Below, in pieces: positions 1 through 10,781 of a stretch of DNA of 64,000 bases. The DNA lies in contig OY292279.1 in the NCBI GenBank assembly GCA_958496175.1, positions 16,492,001 through 16,556,000 on the forward strand. Direction: 5' to 3'. The position numbers were made by a program, and so were the translations under genes. The notes under the pieces were generated by a model that saw nothing but the letters and a program-made list of their open reading frames with translations, made no database searches and was not told the origin of the DNA. Origin of the DNA: Sisyra terminalis. Its lineage: Eukaryota > Arthropoda > Insecta > Neuroptera > Sisyridae. The stretch's first letter is position 1. The number at the start of each line of letters is the position of its first letter.

Positions 1-1153
1 AAGATTTTCGACAAAGCCGGTAATTTCCCACTACAACCCCATAGGCTATATGAATTATTACCGACAATTTACATACGAAAATATTTCTTTCCAACGCACC
101 ACAGTTTTAACTGATGCCCTATGCATAATTTAAAACAATATGCAGCAATAAAAAAAATAATAATCATAATCCACCAAATTATATATCCAATAAAATTCTA
201 TTTATAACCCCATAAAGCTGATTTAAGCACCCCTTTTATCAGTCGTAAATAACGGAAAAAACGGGGAAATATTTTCCTTCAATTAGAGAGGGAAAATGAC
301 CACAATCGTAAACAAAACCACGAGTCGTATTTTCCGAATTCTGTACGAATATCTATTGTACGGTTGTAGGATTATTATAATTGAAATACACGTGTTCTTT
401 GTTTATGATAAATACTAATTTATTTAGCAATTAAAATAATCAATGGCCTAGGTAGAAATAACATTCATTATATTTTGCCGTATATCCTCATTTTATTTCA
501 ATTTCTATAAATATTCGTTTTTATTTAATTAACTTTATTCAATTTTATGAACAAAAATTCTATGGTAGAAAATTGAGAAGAACATAAATCAAATTTCGGA
601 GAAAAAAATGAGGAATTCCAAGAAAATTCAATACATTGAAATGCTTCCAAAATCTAACTTTAATGCTATTTAACTTTCTTTTTTTAATCATTTAACTTAC
701 CAATTTAATTTTTTTTCCACAAATGGGGAGAAGTTTCTCGTGTAATAAATCTGGTTTGGAACAAAATATCGTTTTAGAAGGTTTTTTGGAAAAAATTAAG
801 GATTTCAAACAATTATATCAATACAAAAAAAAAAAAAGGAAATAAAAAGTAACATTTTTCTCCGGAAAATATGAAGAAAAATAGAGAAATTTCAATTAGA
901 CTTGAATATTTCACCTGAATTAGTTTTAAAGTTTTGTTTCCGGCTTCTTTCTTTCGGAAGCCATTGCTTGTGTATATCTTACTATTGTATAGTATTGAAA
1001 TTTACCTAAAAGTATTAGGAGCGTTTTAAAATAAAAATTCAATAAGCTACTTTCACCATAAGATTAATACGCTTCAGAATCAGTGAAAAATTTGATGTCC
1101 CCGATTGGGATTTCTGCTCCGAAATAACTTTTAAACGATACGTGGATTGTTTT
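1..1153. other. AT-rich DNA, nothing recognised
   Basis: No open frame of note, no terminal repeats and no RNA gene can be seen. It contains A and T runs (for example a run of A near 823-837) and otherwise looks like single-copy intergenic or intronic DNA. Confidence 0.5.
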
Positions 1154-1155
1154 TA

Positions 1156-2080
1156 GTAGGGTAGGATGGAGTTTAAAGGTACAATTTTACTATTCCGTAT
1201 TGTATTGTGAAAACCAACCCTATTAATTAGAAACGTATAATGCTAATCAATCCAAGAAATATCTGGCTATGTTTAATTTAATTTTTAACGAAATTATCCA
1301 TATAAAAGTATGTAATTTTAAATTATTGCTAGACCTTGTCGTCTGTCTCTTTTTGCCCCTTCGTAGGGGTAAAAAGGGGTGGCTAAGGGGCATAAAGTTC
1401 CTGTAATTATTTTAAGTATTTAACAAGTGTCATGAATAACAGTATTTGAATCACTGAAATATTTCTAGATTTTCACTTGGAAAATTTTATTACAATCATT
1501 TTAAACATAATATAAAACTCTTATTGTTTTATAATAATATTGAAATTAATTATAACATAAGTAATATTTTTTTATAACTCTATCTTAACTTAATCAAACT
1601 TATCGTTTCCTAAATCACAATTATTACAAAGGAAGTAAACGAAACCTCCGTTAGAAATAGTTTTCATGGGCTCATTACTGGCAAAGATTGCGTTGAATCC
1701 AACCTTCAAAAAGGTCCTCGGTAAAAAGTTACGTCCAGTTACGTTCAAGTGTTTTTAATAGTTTAAAAACATTATAACAAGTTTACTGTTTAAATAAGCT
1801 TAAAAACTAATTATAAATCCTGCAATACCACTAAACCTCATATACTATTAAACTAGGTTTTAGTCTAGTCAAAGTAATATTACTTCTGGAAACCGAAAAG
1901 AATAACAATTGAAAATTTTACATTCGTAAAAATATCGAGGTGCCGTCGTAAATCTCCTATCTGTGAAGTAGCCTAACTGAGCTAACCATTATAGTTAAAC
2001 AGAGTAATATGCCACTAGTATTTTAGATACTATTAGTGGACCTTTATACCCGCGGATCTTTATGCCCCACTCTACCTTAC
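1156..2080. mobile_element. Tc1/mariner-type MITE with TA target duplication
   Basis: The left end reads GTAGGGTAGGATGGAGTTTA and the reverse complement of the right end reads GTAAGGTAGAGTGGGGCATA, an imperfect inverted repeat of about 27 bp. Both ends are flanked by TA (1154-1155 and 2081-2082), as expected of Tc1/mariner transposition. No transposase frame is visible, so it is non-autonomous or badly decayed. A further stretch resembling the right terminus (GGGGCATAAAG) lies inside at about 1388-1398, next to a strong hairpin at 1348-1377 (pyrimidine-rich arm, loop, complementary purine arm). This suggests an internal rearrangement or nested copy. The TIRs are diverged, so the element is old. 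Confidence 0.5.
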
Positions 2081-2370
2081 TATAATTTGGCAGTTATTAA
2101 AATACAATTTTCATGTTCGAAAACATGACAATTTGGTTTAACCACTCATTTATTTAATTTTTTCAAAATGCACTGCATAGATTTTGATTTCAGAGGGTTT
2201 TTTTCTTTTATATCAATGGAATATATCAGTGGAAGTCATAAAAATCGTGCGAAAGCTGAAAAAGAAGCTATTTTTTCTAAATGTGATACCAAGTTCTTTA
2301 TATTTGGGCACTTTAATTTAGTATTTCTTTATATTCTGTATCAAAACCTACTATGACATTACCTAGATTA

Positions 2371-2689
2371 GATGATAAAGTTCAGATTTCAGCTTTTATA
2401 TTTTTTTAAATAAGAAGAAAATTCAGGTTATTTAAGATTTTTTTGTTTTGCCGTTCGAGGTTCCTTTTATTTATTTATATGTTGATGATACTTTGGCGGC
2501 AGTACCAAGAATAGAAAAAGATAATTTACTAAATTATTTCAACAGTATCCCTTCAAATATCCAATTCACTTTGGAATTAGAGAGTGATGGTAGTATCCCA
2601 TTTTTAGATACTATGGTATTGAGGTTACCTGAAGGTAAAAAAAAACAAAAAGATCTTAAATAACCTGAATTTTCTTCTGATTTAAAAAA
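2371..2689 (+). mobile_element. Penelope-derived insertion with inverted arms and 13-bp TSD
   Basis: A 319-bp insertion is bounded by the same 13 bases, ATTACCTAGATTA, at 2358-2370 and 2690-2702. This long target duplication defines both ends. The left arm (2371-2447) and right arm (2641-2689) are inverted copies of the family P4 tail (motif TTCAGGTTATTTAAGAT and its complement). The same tail recurs at 11.1 and 29.6 kb. Between the arms lies a fragment of a Penelope-like reverse transcriptase. Long, variable target duplications and inverted flanks are known for Penelope-like elements; the assignment of the arms to such an element is inferred from the enclosed reverse transcriptase. Confidence 0.65.
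2448..2640 (+). pseudogene. Penelope-like reverse transcriptase fragment
   Basis: An open stretch of about 64 codons carries the catalytic YVDD box of a reverse transcriptase at about 2478-2489. It is followed by the block FTLELESDGSIPFLDTMVLR (about 2559-2618), the spacing and wording typical of Penelope-like elements. Only this palm segment is present out of an ORF normally of 700-900 codons. No start codon, fingers domain or GIY-YIG domain follows. At the 3' side the frame runs straight into the inverted arm of the insertion and stops at a TAA. It is a dead fragment, internally truncated, carried inside the insertion with the 13-bp target duplication. Confidence 0.8.
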
Positions 2690-2772
2690 ATTACCTAGAT
2701 TATTTGGTATAAGAAGTAGAAGGGCAAGGATAATATGCATACCATTTATAAATATTTTATTTATTTCCGAGT

Positions 2773-3010
2773 CACAATTAATTTATGAATAATATATGAT
2801 AATATATAATAATAATATATGACTCTTATGACTCAATTTCTTCATTATATTGATGCATTTCAACAGTTTTTGGCTGTCATCATCAGATAATCTTGTTAAT
2901 TTTAATCATAGGTAATGATTACCTGAACATGACAGCCAAAAACTGTTGAAACCCGTCAATATAAAGAAGAAATTCAGTCATAAGACTTATATTATTATTC
3001 ATTAATTTAG
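2773..3010. repeat. Palindromic Penelope terminus (family P1), hammerhead arms outward
   Basis: Left arm (about 2773-2893) and right arm (about 2918-3008) are inverted copies of one sequence, sharing GACAGCCAAAAACTGTTGAAA and an adjoining AT-rich tail; about 25 bp separate them. The same sequence, single and uninverted, follows the GIY-YIG frame at 21.8-21.9 kb, so this is the end of a Penelope-like element joined head to head with another copy. The left arm keeps a hammerhead core on the minus strand. The right arm has lost it (CTGAACA in place of CTGATGA). Confidence 0.7.
2848..2890 (-). ncRNA. Hammerhead-ribozyme-like motif, P1 left arm
   Basis: On the minus strand CTGATGA (2880-2886) is followed by a stem with ACAG pairing to CTGT and then GAAA (2858-2861). 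These are the conserved core boxes of a hammerhead ribozyme in the right order. Stem III after GAAA is very short and the cleavage triplet would be ATC. Penelope-like elements are known to carry minimal type I hammerheads with weak stem III. Activity is not shown by sequence alone. Confidence 0.5.
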
Positions 3011-4679
3011 AAAATATGTAGGAATAATATTGAATTTTTACTCTATAAAAGTTATTTTATAAACGATACGTAAAAATGCATATATTTTGTATAAGAAAAG
3101 AAATTTTTCTATCGTATTTTAAGTATAGATTTCACGATTTGTCCCGCGAAGCGGGCAGGTGGTGGCTACTATGAGATAACAGTGTTAAAAAAAAAAAGAA
3201 AAATAAATTTCAGATTCAAAATTTGTTCATAACAATTCAATTCCATTAATGTGAAATTTGAAATTGATAAATTACAGATGCACAGTAACCAGAATGTAAC
3301 GCTCAATTATGCAAATTTCTCGGTTAATTAATTTTCTCGAGCGTCTCGAGAGAAATAATTTATTATTCTCAGAGCGATTTTTAAAAAGAAAAATCATCGC
3401 TTTTTTATTTTCTTTGAAAATAATAACAACATTAATCAATGAATTAAAAAGCAGGGCATTTGGAGCACGGAAAGAATCGGGGAGGTCGGTCGAACGGGAG
3501 TGAATGGAATAAATTCAAATTATCCCGATCAAATGCAATCTATTATCCCGTAACCGTAGCCAGGTATCGGTTATTTGTCTTTATTCCAGCACTAGCCGTG
3601 TCCTGTATTGTTGTTTGGCATCTTTCACGCTGCTTTTCAGATCTCTATTCAGCATATCGATTTGTTTCACGCGTCCGGAAACACATGCATTGATGATAGC
3701 GCACCCATAAACATCCAGGAAATAGGAAATGCCACCATTGTTACCGTTCCTTGTTCCCGCTATGGAATGCTAATCACGTCGTTGACGTTCTCGTCGTTGT
3801 CGTGCTTCAGAACCAAAAACCTCGAATTTTAGCCTCTACCTTTTATTCACTGTCGTTTTATTTTATTACGTAATTGATGTTCTGAATTTTACGATATTTG
3901 ATGATGGTTTGTTGAAGCTTTTGCCTCTATGAGTTCAACAAAAAAAAAAAGAGAACATACACTAAAAATAAAATAAAAATACGAGAGCAGCATTTTACTA
4001 ACAGTTCAAATAAAAAGCAAATTAAATGAAAACGTTGCCAGCGCCTAAAACTTTTCAATATAGTTGAGTTTTATGAATAATTCAATAGATCATAAATTAA
4101 AAATAAAATAAAAACTATTCTAAACGAACTTCGAATTCATTTACACGTCGCCAAAAACAATAGTGCAAATATTGTTAACCGTTACCTATCATTTCTCTTT
4201 TTTTCAAAAATAAAATCGAAAAAAAGCGCTTATAGTTTTCCATTAGAAGCGACGAATAAAAATCGAGTAAAAAGCGCACGGTAATGTCCCAACAGAACAG
4301 AGCTTTAAGCGTGAATAATAAGAATTAGAGCTTTTTTATTGTGATGTCAATTCATGCGAAATCCATTAATCGAGTTTTTACTTCTCGCACAGGCGTCAGA
4401 CGTCAAGAAAAATCGTTTGAAAAATGTAATGCAAAAGTTTATCGCTCAATTTTCGTATGGTTTGACGTGAATCGGGAATTCAATCAAGCAGCTGCTAAAT
4501 CCAACAAGACATTATCAATCTGAAGATATCGTTTACAAAGTTGAATTAAAATCAGAACTGGGAATATTTTCGAAAGCTTTGTTTCCATAGTTTCAGGGAG
4601 GAAAAATTTAGAAAATTCACACTTGTAGTCGTCAATTTTGGATTCACGAAACCTAAAACAGTTAATTTTATATACAAGT
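3011..4679. other. Non-repetitive stretch with small hairpin; no gene recognised
   Basis: A GC-rich hairpin, CCCGC-GAA-GCGGG, sits at about 3143-3155 in AT-rich surroundings and resembles the 3' hairpin of Helitrons, but the CTRR terminus is not clean. From about 3440 to 3840 base composition is more even than around it and overlapping short frames exist. None resembles a known protein. A POU-type octamer ATGCAAAT occurs at 3310-3317 beside TTAATTAA. Nothing else is recognised. Confidence 0.35.
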
Positions 4680-5919
4680 TTATATCTACAAGTTTCAGAG
4701 GACTTAGATCTAATAAATAGTTTTTTTGTGGACTATTATGTAATTTGCACCAGTCCAGCGATGTGTCACTATTTCATGGTGGTGATAGTAGGCAATTGAT
4801 CTTTAGAGGCGTTTAAGTAGTTGGAGGAGTCGAATTTCATTCCTCTGTCTTTTATTATTTTATTTGTTGATTGTTCTTGACCTTGTAGTCAAGCAATTGT
4901 TATTTCTTAGGGCTCTTGAGGCAGTTTCCACTTCAGCCTTCTTTGATTAATAGTTTCCCCCAAGCCTAGTTTCCTCCTGCACTAGGACAATTTTCTAGGC
5001 CGTTACGGAAATTCCTTGTGAATTGGATTAAAGACTTTTATGTATGGGACGTTCATTTCGTGATGAATTTGGTTGTTTCTCACATACCATGGAGCTTTAG
5101 TGATAATTCTCAAGACTCTATTTTGGAACACCTGTAGATCATTGTGATTTTTCTTTGAGGATGGAAGCCATACTGCGCAAGAGTATGTGAGAAGTGATCT
5201 AATGACTGATTTGTATATCATCATTGAAAATTCCATTCTTAGACGAGATCTTCTGTTGATAAGTGGGTATAGTTGGATGAGTCGAGTGTTGGCTTTTCTG
5301 ATTATACTTGAGATGTGGCTTTGCCAGGATAATTTCGAGTCCATAAGTATGCCCAAATATATAATAGGCGTTTTTTTCTCACTCCACTAATAGTTAAAAA
5401 TAAATGTTTACTCGTGATGTTTTGGCTTTTTATTAAGCCTTCCTCAGGCGTCAAAAACAGCCACTTCAACCTTGTCAACAATAATCCTTGTCATGATCCA
5501 TTTTATAAATAGGGTTAAAACAGTTGATAAAAAATAATAATAAGAGCTCCCAGGATATATAAAATTCAATAAAATAAGTTATAAATGAACCAAACTAAGC
5601 AGTGCTTAGTAGTGCTTGATTATTATAGCTATGATATTGGTGCTAAGCGGTTAGGTTTATTAACAGTATAATTTATAATTAATTCTTAATTGATTTTTAT
5701 AAATCCTGAAATCCTCTTATTATTATTTTTTATAAACTGTACCTTAATTATAAAATGGACCATGACAAGGTTAAAGCGACTGTTTATGAACACTTGAAGA
5801 AGACTTAAAAAAAACCGAAACGTCGCAAGTAAACATCTAGTTTTAACTATTTATTTGACCCTAGTCCTCTGGAGCTTGAATTAAGATGTCATCATCAAGG
5901 ATCTGAAATTTTACCATAG
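4680..5919. mobile_element. Palindromic hammerhead unit (family P2), split by a Jockey LINE
   Basis: The right arm (about 5745-5919, plus strand) and left arm (about 5386-5500, minus strand) are inverted copies of the unit found whole at 45.5-46.0 kb. Each arm has the stem-loop and GAAACGTCGC-like boxes of a hammerhead, here decayed (AAAACATC on the left, CTTGAAGA core on the right). The outer part of the left arm (TTTCAGAGGACTTAG at about 4692-4706) is separated from the rest by a Jockey LINE fragment. The LINE therefore inserted into an existing palindromic unit. The outer right end TTTCAGATCCTTGATGATG (as its complement) matches the 45.5-kb copy closely. Confidence 0.65.
4725..5385 (-). 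pseudogene. Jockey-type LINE, 3' fragment of the reverse transcriptase ORF
   Basis: On the minus strand the frame starts inside the reverse transcriptase at the YLG box (YLGILMDSKLSWQSH, about 5320-5370). It continues through the thumb region with RKANTRLIQLYPLINR, LTYSCAVW and APWYVRN, all characteristic of Jockey-clade ORF2. A stop falls near 5003, after which related but non-coding sequence runs to an A tail at about 4724-4730 (T run on the plus strand). It is 5' truncated, as is usual for LINEs. A second copy of the same family lies at 62.0-62.7 kb in the opposite orientation. It interrupts the left arm of the surrounding palindromic unit. Not functional. Confidence 0.85.
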
Positions 5920-7477
5920 TTTATTTTATGGGAACTAATTTATCGACATAAATTCAATCGGTTGTCTTTCGAAATTTATCTCAAAAGTAAGTCTAATCGA
6001 TTGAAACTAGGGATATCTCTAAAAAGTAACCAATTCTTACGAAATATTTAACCACATTGGAAACTCAGTATGGAGGTTTCAGAAAAAAAGAATTAGCTTC
6101 GACTAATTAAGGCTTTTTTCAAAAGTCTTGATTTAATACACTGAAGCGTAAACATTTGGGAACCAATTGATATTCTCTTTACTGTTAACATTTTTAAAAA
6201 CAAAAGAAAAAAAACAATGGAATATTGAAATATTTCTTTGAGCTTACTTATTTAAAGCTCGGAATTTATTTGTAAATATTTTCACATAATTTTTTTACTT
6301 TAAATATTCCTAAATATGTGAACATTTTTGTAGTTCCGAAGACCATTGAAGAAGAAAAATTATTTCTTGTTTGCCATCAAATAAAATTCTTATCTTAATT
6401 GAAGGAATAAAGGTAGTATACATATAATATGGGTAAGATTGGGTTGGCGAAACAACTTTAGCTAGGGAAATGAAAAATTTATCTAACAGTAAAACGTAAC
6501 AAAAAATCTCTTTTATTATGAAAATGGTTCAGAAAACTTTAAAAACTATACGGAGAGAAATTGTTTTTCTTTTGAAAGTATGTAGAGGGAGAAAATTGCT
6601 ATTTTGCTACACTATAGAAACCCAATTGTTCATGGAAAATTAATTTCTCGTCAAAAATAAAAATTGCAAATATTTCTTAAAAACTTTCTCTTATTTTAAA
6701 CGAAGTATTAGACAACAGTTTATTTAATAAATATTTTGAATATCTTAACAAAAGAATGCATCCTATAAATCACTTAAATTACGAGTTGAACATGGTGAAA
6801 ATTGATACTGTATTTATTTTTTTCATTTTTCCAATAAGCTGAATTATAGATTCATTCATTAGAGTTCTGTGCAAGAACTTCAGGATTCAGTTCAGAATTT
6901 TTTACTATTCCCATATTATGAATGCAGGTCTTTTAGACCCAAATGAAAATCTTAATTTTTTGAGAATCTTGATTAAGTTTTCGTATAACAAGTCGTCAAA
7001 TTTCAAAATTGGTTTTTAACGATGCCAATCGGAAGTATAAGTCCATCCGTACATGCTGTGCAATTTTTTCGGAAAACAAAGCCCATTTAATGGACGAAAT
7101 TGACCATCAAATTGCCAAAAGAAATCATCAAATCATCTAAACTTCAATCGCATGCAACATCGTTAAATAAGGAATGATTTTCGGAAGTTCGCTGGTGATT
7201 GTAAAAGCATTTAAAAATTAGAAAATGCATTTTTATCCTTGTAACATGAAGTAATTAAAACAACAATTAGTCATAATAATGCATACAAAATGAAATTTTT
7301 AAAGTGGAAAATTGTGAAAAGTAATTTCATAATAACAAATACGATAGCTTTCTTAGACTCCAAAAGATCCATGGTTTTTAGTATTAAAAGAAAAATGAAC
7401 AATTTGATGATAGGCTATAATTGAATTATAGCTTATTTAACATTTACTAACAAAAATAACCAAAAGCATTTGCTTTA
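5920..7477. other. AT-rich DNA, nothing recognised
   Basis: No frame above chance length, no clear terminal repeats and no RNA gene were found by eye in this stretch. Confidence 0.5.
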
Positions 7478-7815
7478 CAAGAAAATGGTCTTCATTGGGA
7501 ATATCTATTTGGGAAAAACTAAAAAAAATAATTAATTTCTTCGTTGAGGTTTTCCACGTAGGTACCACACAAAACCTAATCAATAAAAACTGACCAACGT
7601 TTTTCTTTTCAAATTGAATTTTACTATTAAGATTTCCTACCAAACCTAATGGCGAAAAAATGATATTAATTGTTTTGTTTCTAATCAGAACTTCCCATTT
7701 AGATATTCATTAACTGTTTATTAGGATTTCTTATTGGACATACCTGGTACCCTATGAAGCCCTATGTATAGATTGGACAACCCCAAAGTAATTTATTTAG
7801 TAATTAATCGCTAGG
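7478..7815 (+). repeat. Dispersed repeat, copy 1 of 2 (unclassified)
   Basis: About 330 bp aligns with 40262-40620 in the same orientation. Shared blocks include GTTTTCCACNTANGTNNC, CAAAACCTAA, AAACTGACNAACGTTTTT, CTTCCCATTTNGATATTCAT and a terminal CCTATGTATANATT-like block. Divergence is considerable and no coding potential or inverted ends are visible. It is some old transposable element of unknown class. The interval 7816-8486 that follows shows nothing recognisable. Confidence 0.6.
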
Positions 7816-8486
7816 ATCGCCCATTTTCGACAGCAGACTGTATCTTATGAAAAACATGAAATATTCAACTTCCAGCTTCAAAGCAAATTTTAGACCAAAA
7901 CTATAATTTTTACATGGCGGCAGTTGAGGAAGATACCTTGCGCATTTTTAGTTAAACTGAGACAGGAAGTAGATGATTGTTCTTGTGTACTACTGCGCAT
8001 CATTGGTTAATTTATAAGGAATTAATTATATAAAAGCTTTTACAAACCGTAAAATATATCATATTGATAAAATGGAAATTTTATTGATATTCAAAAGTTT
8101 GCAAAATATGTGATACATTTTCAAATGTAATACTAATCAATAACATTGACGTATTATGTTACGTTGCCGAAGTCGCGAATATCAAAAAGTTAGGTTGAAA
8201 GTACCAAAATATGAAAATTTAAAACTAAAATTTGGGAATTTCAACGTATGTAGATTTATATCAGTGAAATTTTCTATTTATTTTGCATTGTTTTTTATAT
8301 AGGGAAAAAATTTTCTGGTTTTCAAAAAACTTTTAATTTTGACTTAGGATACTTTTCGGTTAAAAGGAAACTCTGAACGAAGTAAAGGGGATTTTTTTTT
8401 TGTTATCTGATAATATTTGGGATATTATTTTTTTTCATTCTGTAGAGCTTTAAATGAATAAAGCGGTAAATTTTTATAAGCAACTA

Positions 8487-9108
8487 CAGTCCCTGGCCAT
8501 ATTTATAAACGCACTATACGTTTTGTATAAAGCCTAAAGTAAGAATTTTATTTTGGGTCCATATTTTTGATTGAGTTTAACTTTCCTGTACAAATTTTAT
8601 TTATTACGCTTATTACCAACAAGCGTAACCAAAAATCATATTTACTAAAAAATATTTTTTTACCATTAAATTAATTAAACATTTTCTTAATTATGGCAAG
8701 CTGAATTGTTTAATATTTAATTGAAAGTTCATTTACTGATATTTAAGTTCCCATTTTGCGCAGTATGCTGTCTATATAGGACAATACCGTTTGCTGTATT
8801 TGTGGATGATGATTCCATACGTTAATATTTTTCTAAGGGCTATTTTTTCTGTTGTGACCACTTCTTTAACTACTCTTTTCTTCAGCAATTTCCACATATT
8901 TTCAATGGGTTTCAAATCAAGACTATTATCTTAAAGTAGGGTAATAGGGATAATAAACAAGGTTTTTCCCTTATCCAGAAAATATATTTCTTAATAATCA
9001 ATACAACTTTTTATAATGTTAAAAGTAAACAATAGTAAATTTAAGTAAGTAGAAAATGTACATTTTGTATGAAATCCTAAGTGTGTCTAATAATATGGCC
9101 AGGGGCCG
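8487..9108. mobile_element. Tc1-like element, internally deleted
   Basis: The left end CAGTCCCTGGCCATATTTAT and the complement of the right end CGGCCCCTGGCCATATTATT form a terminal inverted repeat of roughly 30 bp. They are flanked by TA at 8485-8486 and 9109-9110, the Tc1/mariner target duplication. At 622 bp it is far shorter than a full element (about 1.3-1.7 kb) and retains only the C-terminal part of the transposase. The right terminus is present a second time at about 9390-9411 because of the tandem duplication covering 8928-9527. Confidence 0.75.
8765..8930 (-). pseudogene. Tc1-like transposase C-terminal remnant
   Basis: The minus strand encodes LDLKPIENMWKLLKKRVV followed by a region with KIALRKILTYGIIIH, matching the region around the third catalytic acidic residue of Tc1 transposases (family wording SPDLNPIENLW). 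The part upstream with the first two catalytic Asp residues is absent. The frame ends in a stop after about 50 codons. It lies in the correct position between the TIRs of the host element. Confidence 0.7.
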
Positions 9109-9527
9109 TATATCCAATTTTGCCAAATAATAAGTTTTAACGTATCATCTTCTTAAGATATAGAAAAAAATTGGCAAAAAATTCGAAATTATATAAAACA
9201 AATCTACTATTATTGATTTCTATTAAAGACATCTTAAAGTAGGGTAATAGGGATAATAAACAAGGTTTTACCCTTATCCAGAAAATATATTTCTTAATAA
9301 TCAATACAACTTTTTATAATGTTAAAAGTAAACAATAGTAAATTTAAGTAAGTAGAAAATGTACATTTTGTATGAAATCCTAAGTGTGTCTAATAATATG
9401 GCCAGGGGCCGTATATCCAATTTTGCCAAATAATAAGTTTTAACGTATCATCTTCTTAAGATATAGAAAAAAATTGGCAAAAAATTCGAAATTATATAAA
9501 ACAAATCTACTATTATTGATTTCTATT
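8928..9527 (+). repeat. 303-bp tandem duplication, nearly identical copies
   Basis: Copy 1 is 8928-9230 and copy 2 is 9231-9527 (period 303). By eye only one substitution separates them (GGTTTTTCCC against GGTTTTACCC). The unit starts inside the Tc1-like transposon and continues beyond its right TIR into flanking DNA, so it arose after transposon insertion. The near-identity marks it as recent, or as an assembly artefact. Confidence 0.85.
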
Positions 9528-9605
9528 GCTTCACGTCTAAATCGGTATGTAATATAATGGATAAATCGTCTTCTACATCCTGATTTATCCTTTATATTAA
9601 AGGAT
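9528..9605 (-). repeat. Fragment of hammerhead unit family P3
   Basis: GCTTCACGTCTAAATCG at the start is the complement of the end of the P3 unit at 60387-60427. Two blocks (GGATAAATC and GATTTATCC) face each other across a short spacer, so this looks like the outer parts of a palindromic unit whose centre, including the hammerhead, has been deleted. Confidence 0.55.
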
Positions 9606-10781
9606 TATAGACTGTGGGAATTATATTTTTGGTTTTCAGTAGTCAATATTAATTGAGGTGGTTTTTATGCAGTTTGGGATTGCTCTTTGTAATTTGAATG
9701 TACCAAAAAACGTAACTATAGAGTGCTTAAATTAAATGCAAATTCATAATCAATTTGTGAAGTGCAATTTGATGTGAGGAAAATTTAAGTAGGTTGGTAG
9801 ATACGACGCCAATAATAATGTGATATGAACCAATATAAAGGTCAAAGCGACCACTGTAAAATTTCGCTTGTGATTTTGTATAAGCAAACGAATATTACAT
9901 CAAATTAGACTGAAATAAGCTGAAATGCACTTCGAGTCCAGTAACACAAAATGCAATTGAGTGTTTCACTTGTAACGTTTGCTTCTTGGATTTGGGATTT
10001 AGTGGGTAGGATGTATATGAATGTGTGCTAACGTCGGGAAAATCTGATGTGGGGGAGTTTAGCTACTTTTACAAATGTAGTTGTTCGCAAAGCCCGAGCT
10101 AGCACCGACCTATATTCAGCGCTGCTCGACCGATAATATCGTTAAATGTAACATTTCGAGTAGAATTTCCTTTACGAAAATCTCTGTATTTCTCGGCAAA
10201 TTTATCGACGTGGTTTCCTTTTTGTTTTCTCTCGTATATTTTGAGTTATATTTTTTTCTGTCTTTGTTCGCCACCAAGAAACACTCACCACCAAATTGAA
10301 ATTGTTTCGACTTATTTTTTTTTTTCGTTCATCGAAAAAGTATTTATTTGATTCTTGACACTTGGATGACACAACCGTCTTTGCACTTAAGCACTTAAGC
10401 TCAAATGCTTATAGACATTTTTTTTCAGGACTTTTCAGCTTAAATTCTCTGTATTTAACTTGAAATATAAAAAAATGTTTAAAAAAATCATTAATACTTG
10501 ACTAAGGCCAGAAAAATAACTTCTACCTAATAAAGCACCATTTTCTTAGCAGAGATTACAGCGAAAATTCATTGATAATAAAATACCGTACATCGAATTG
10601 GAAGTATAAATTAATGCGAAAATGAATTGTCTAAGAAACATTTTGGGTGACATGTGAAAAAACATAAGGGACAAAAATTTTATCATGTAATTCAATCAGA
10701 GTAGGGAAAAACCCGCGAAAGGCTACTACAAGCCACTGGAAATATAGGGTCATTTTTCCGATTGCTACGTATCTAATGGAC
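9606..10781. other. Non-repetitive DNA, no gene recognised
   Basis: Composition is somewhat less AT-rich at about 9980-10300. A 72-codon frame there (10081-10299) has no start context, no family resemblance and a hydrophobic AT-driven tail, so it is not called as a gene. Confidence 0.4.

Noticed and set aside
3310..3317. POU octamer ATGCAAAT here and at 35431 and 51187 as enhancer evidence
   Set aside because: Eight-base AT-rich words are expected by chance in 64 kb of this composition; noted only as context.
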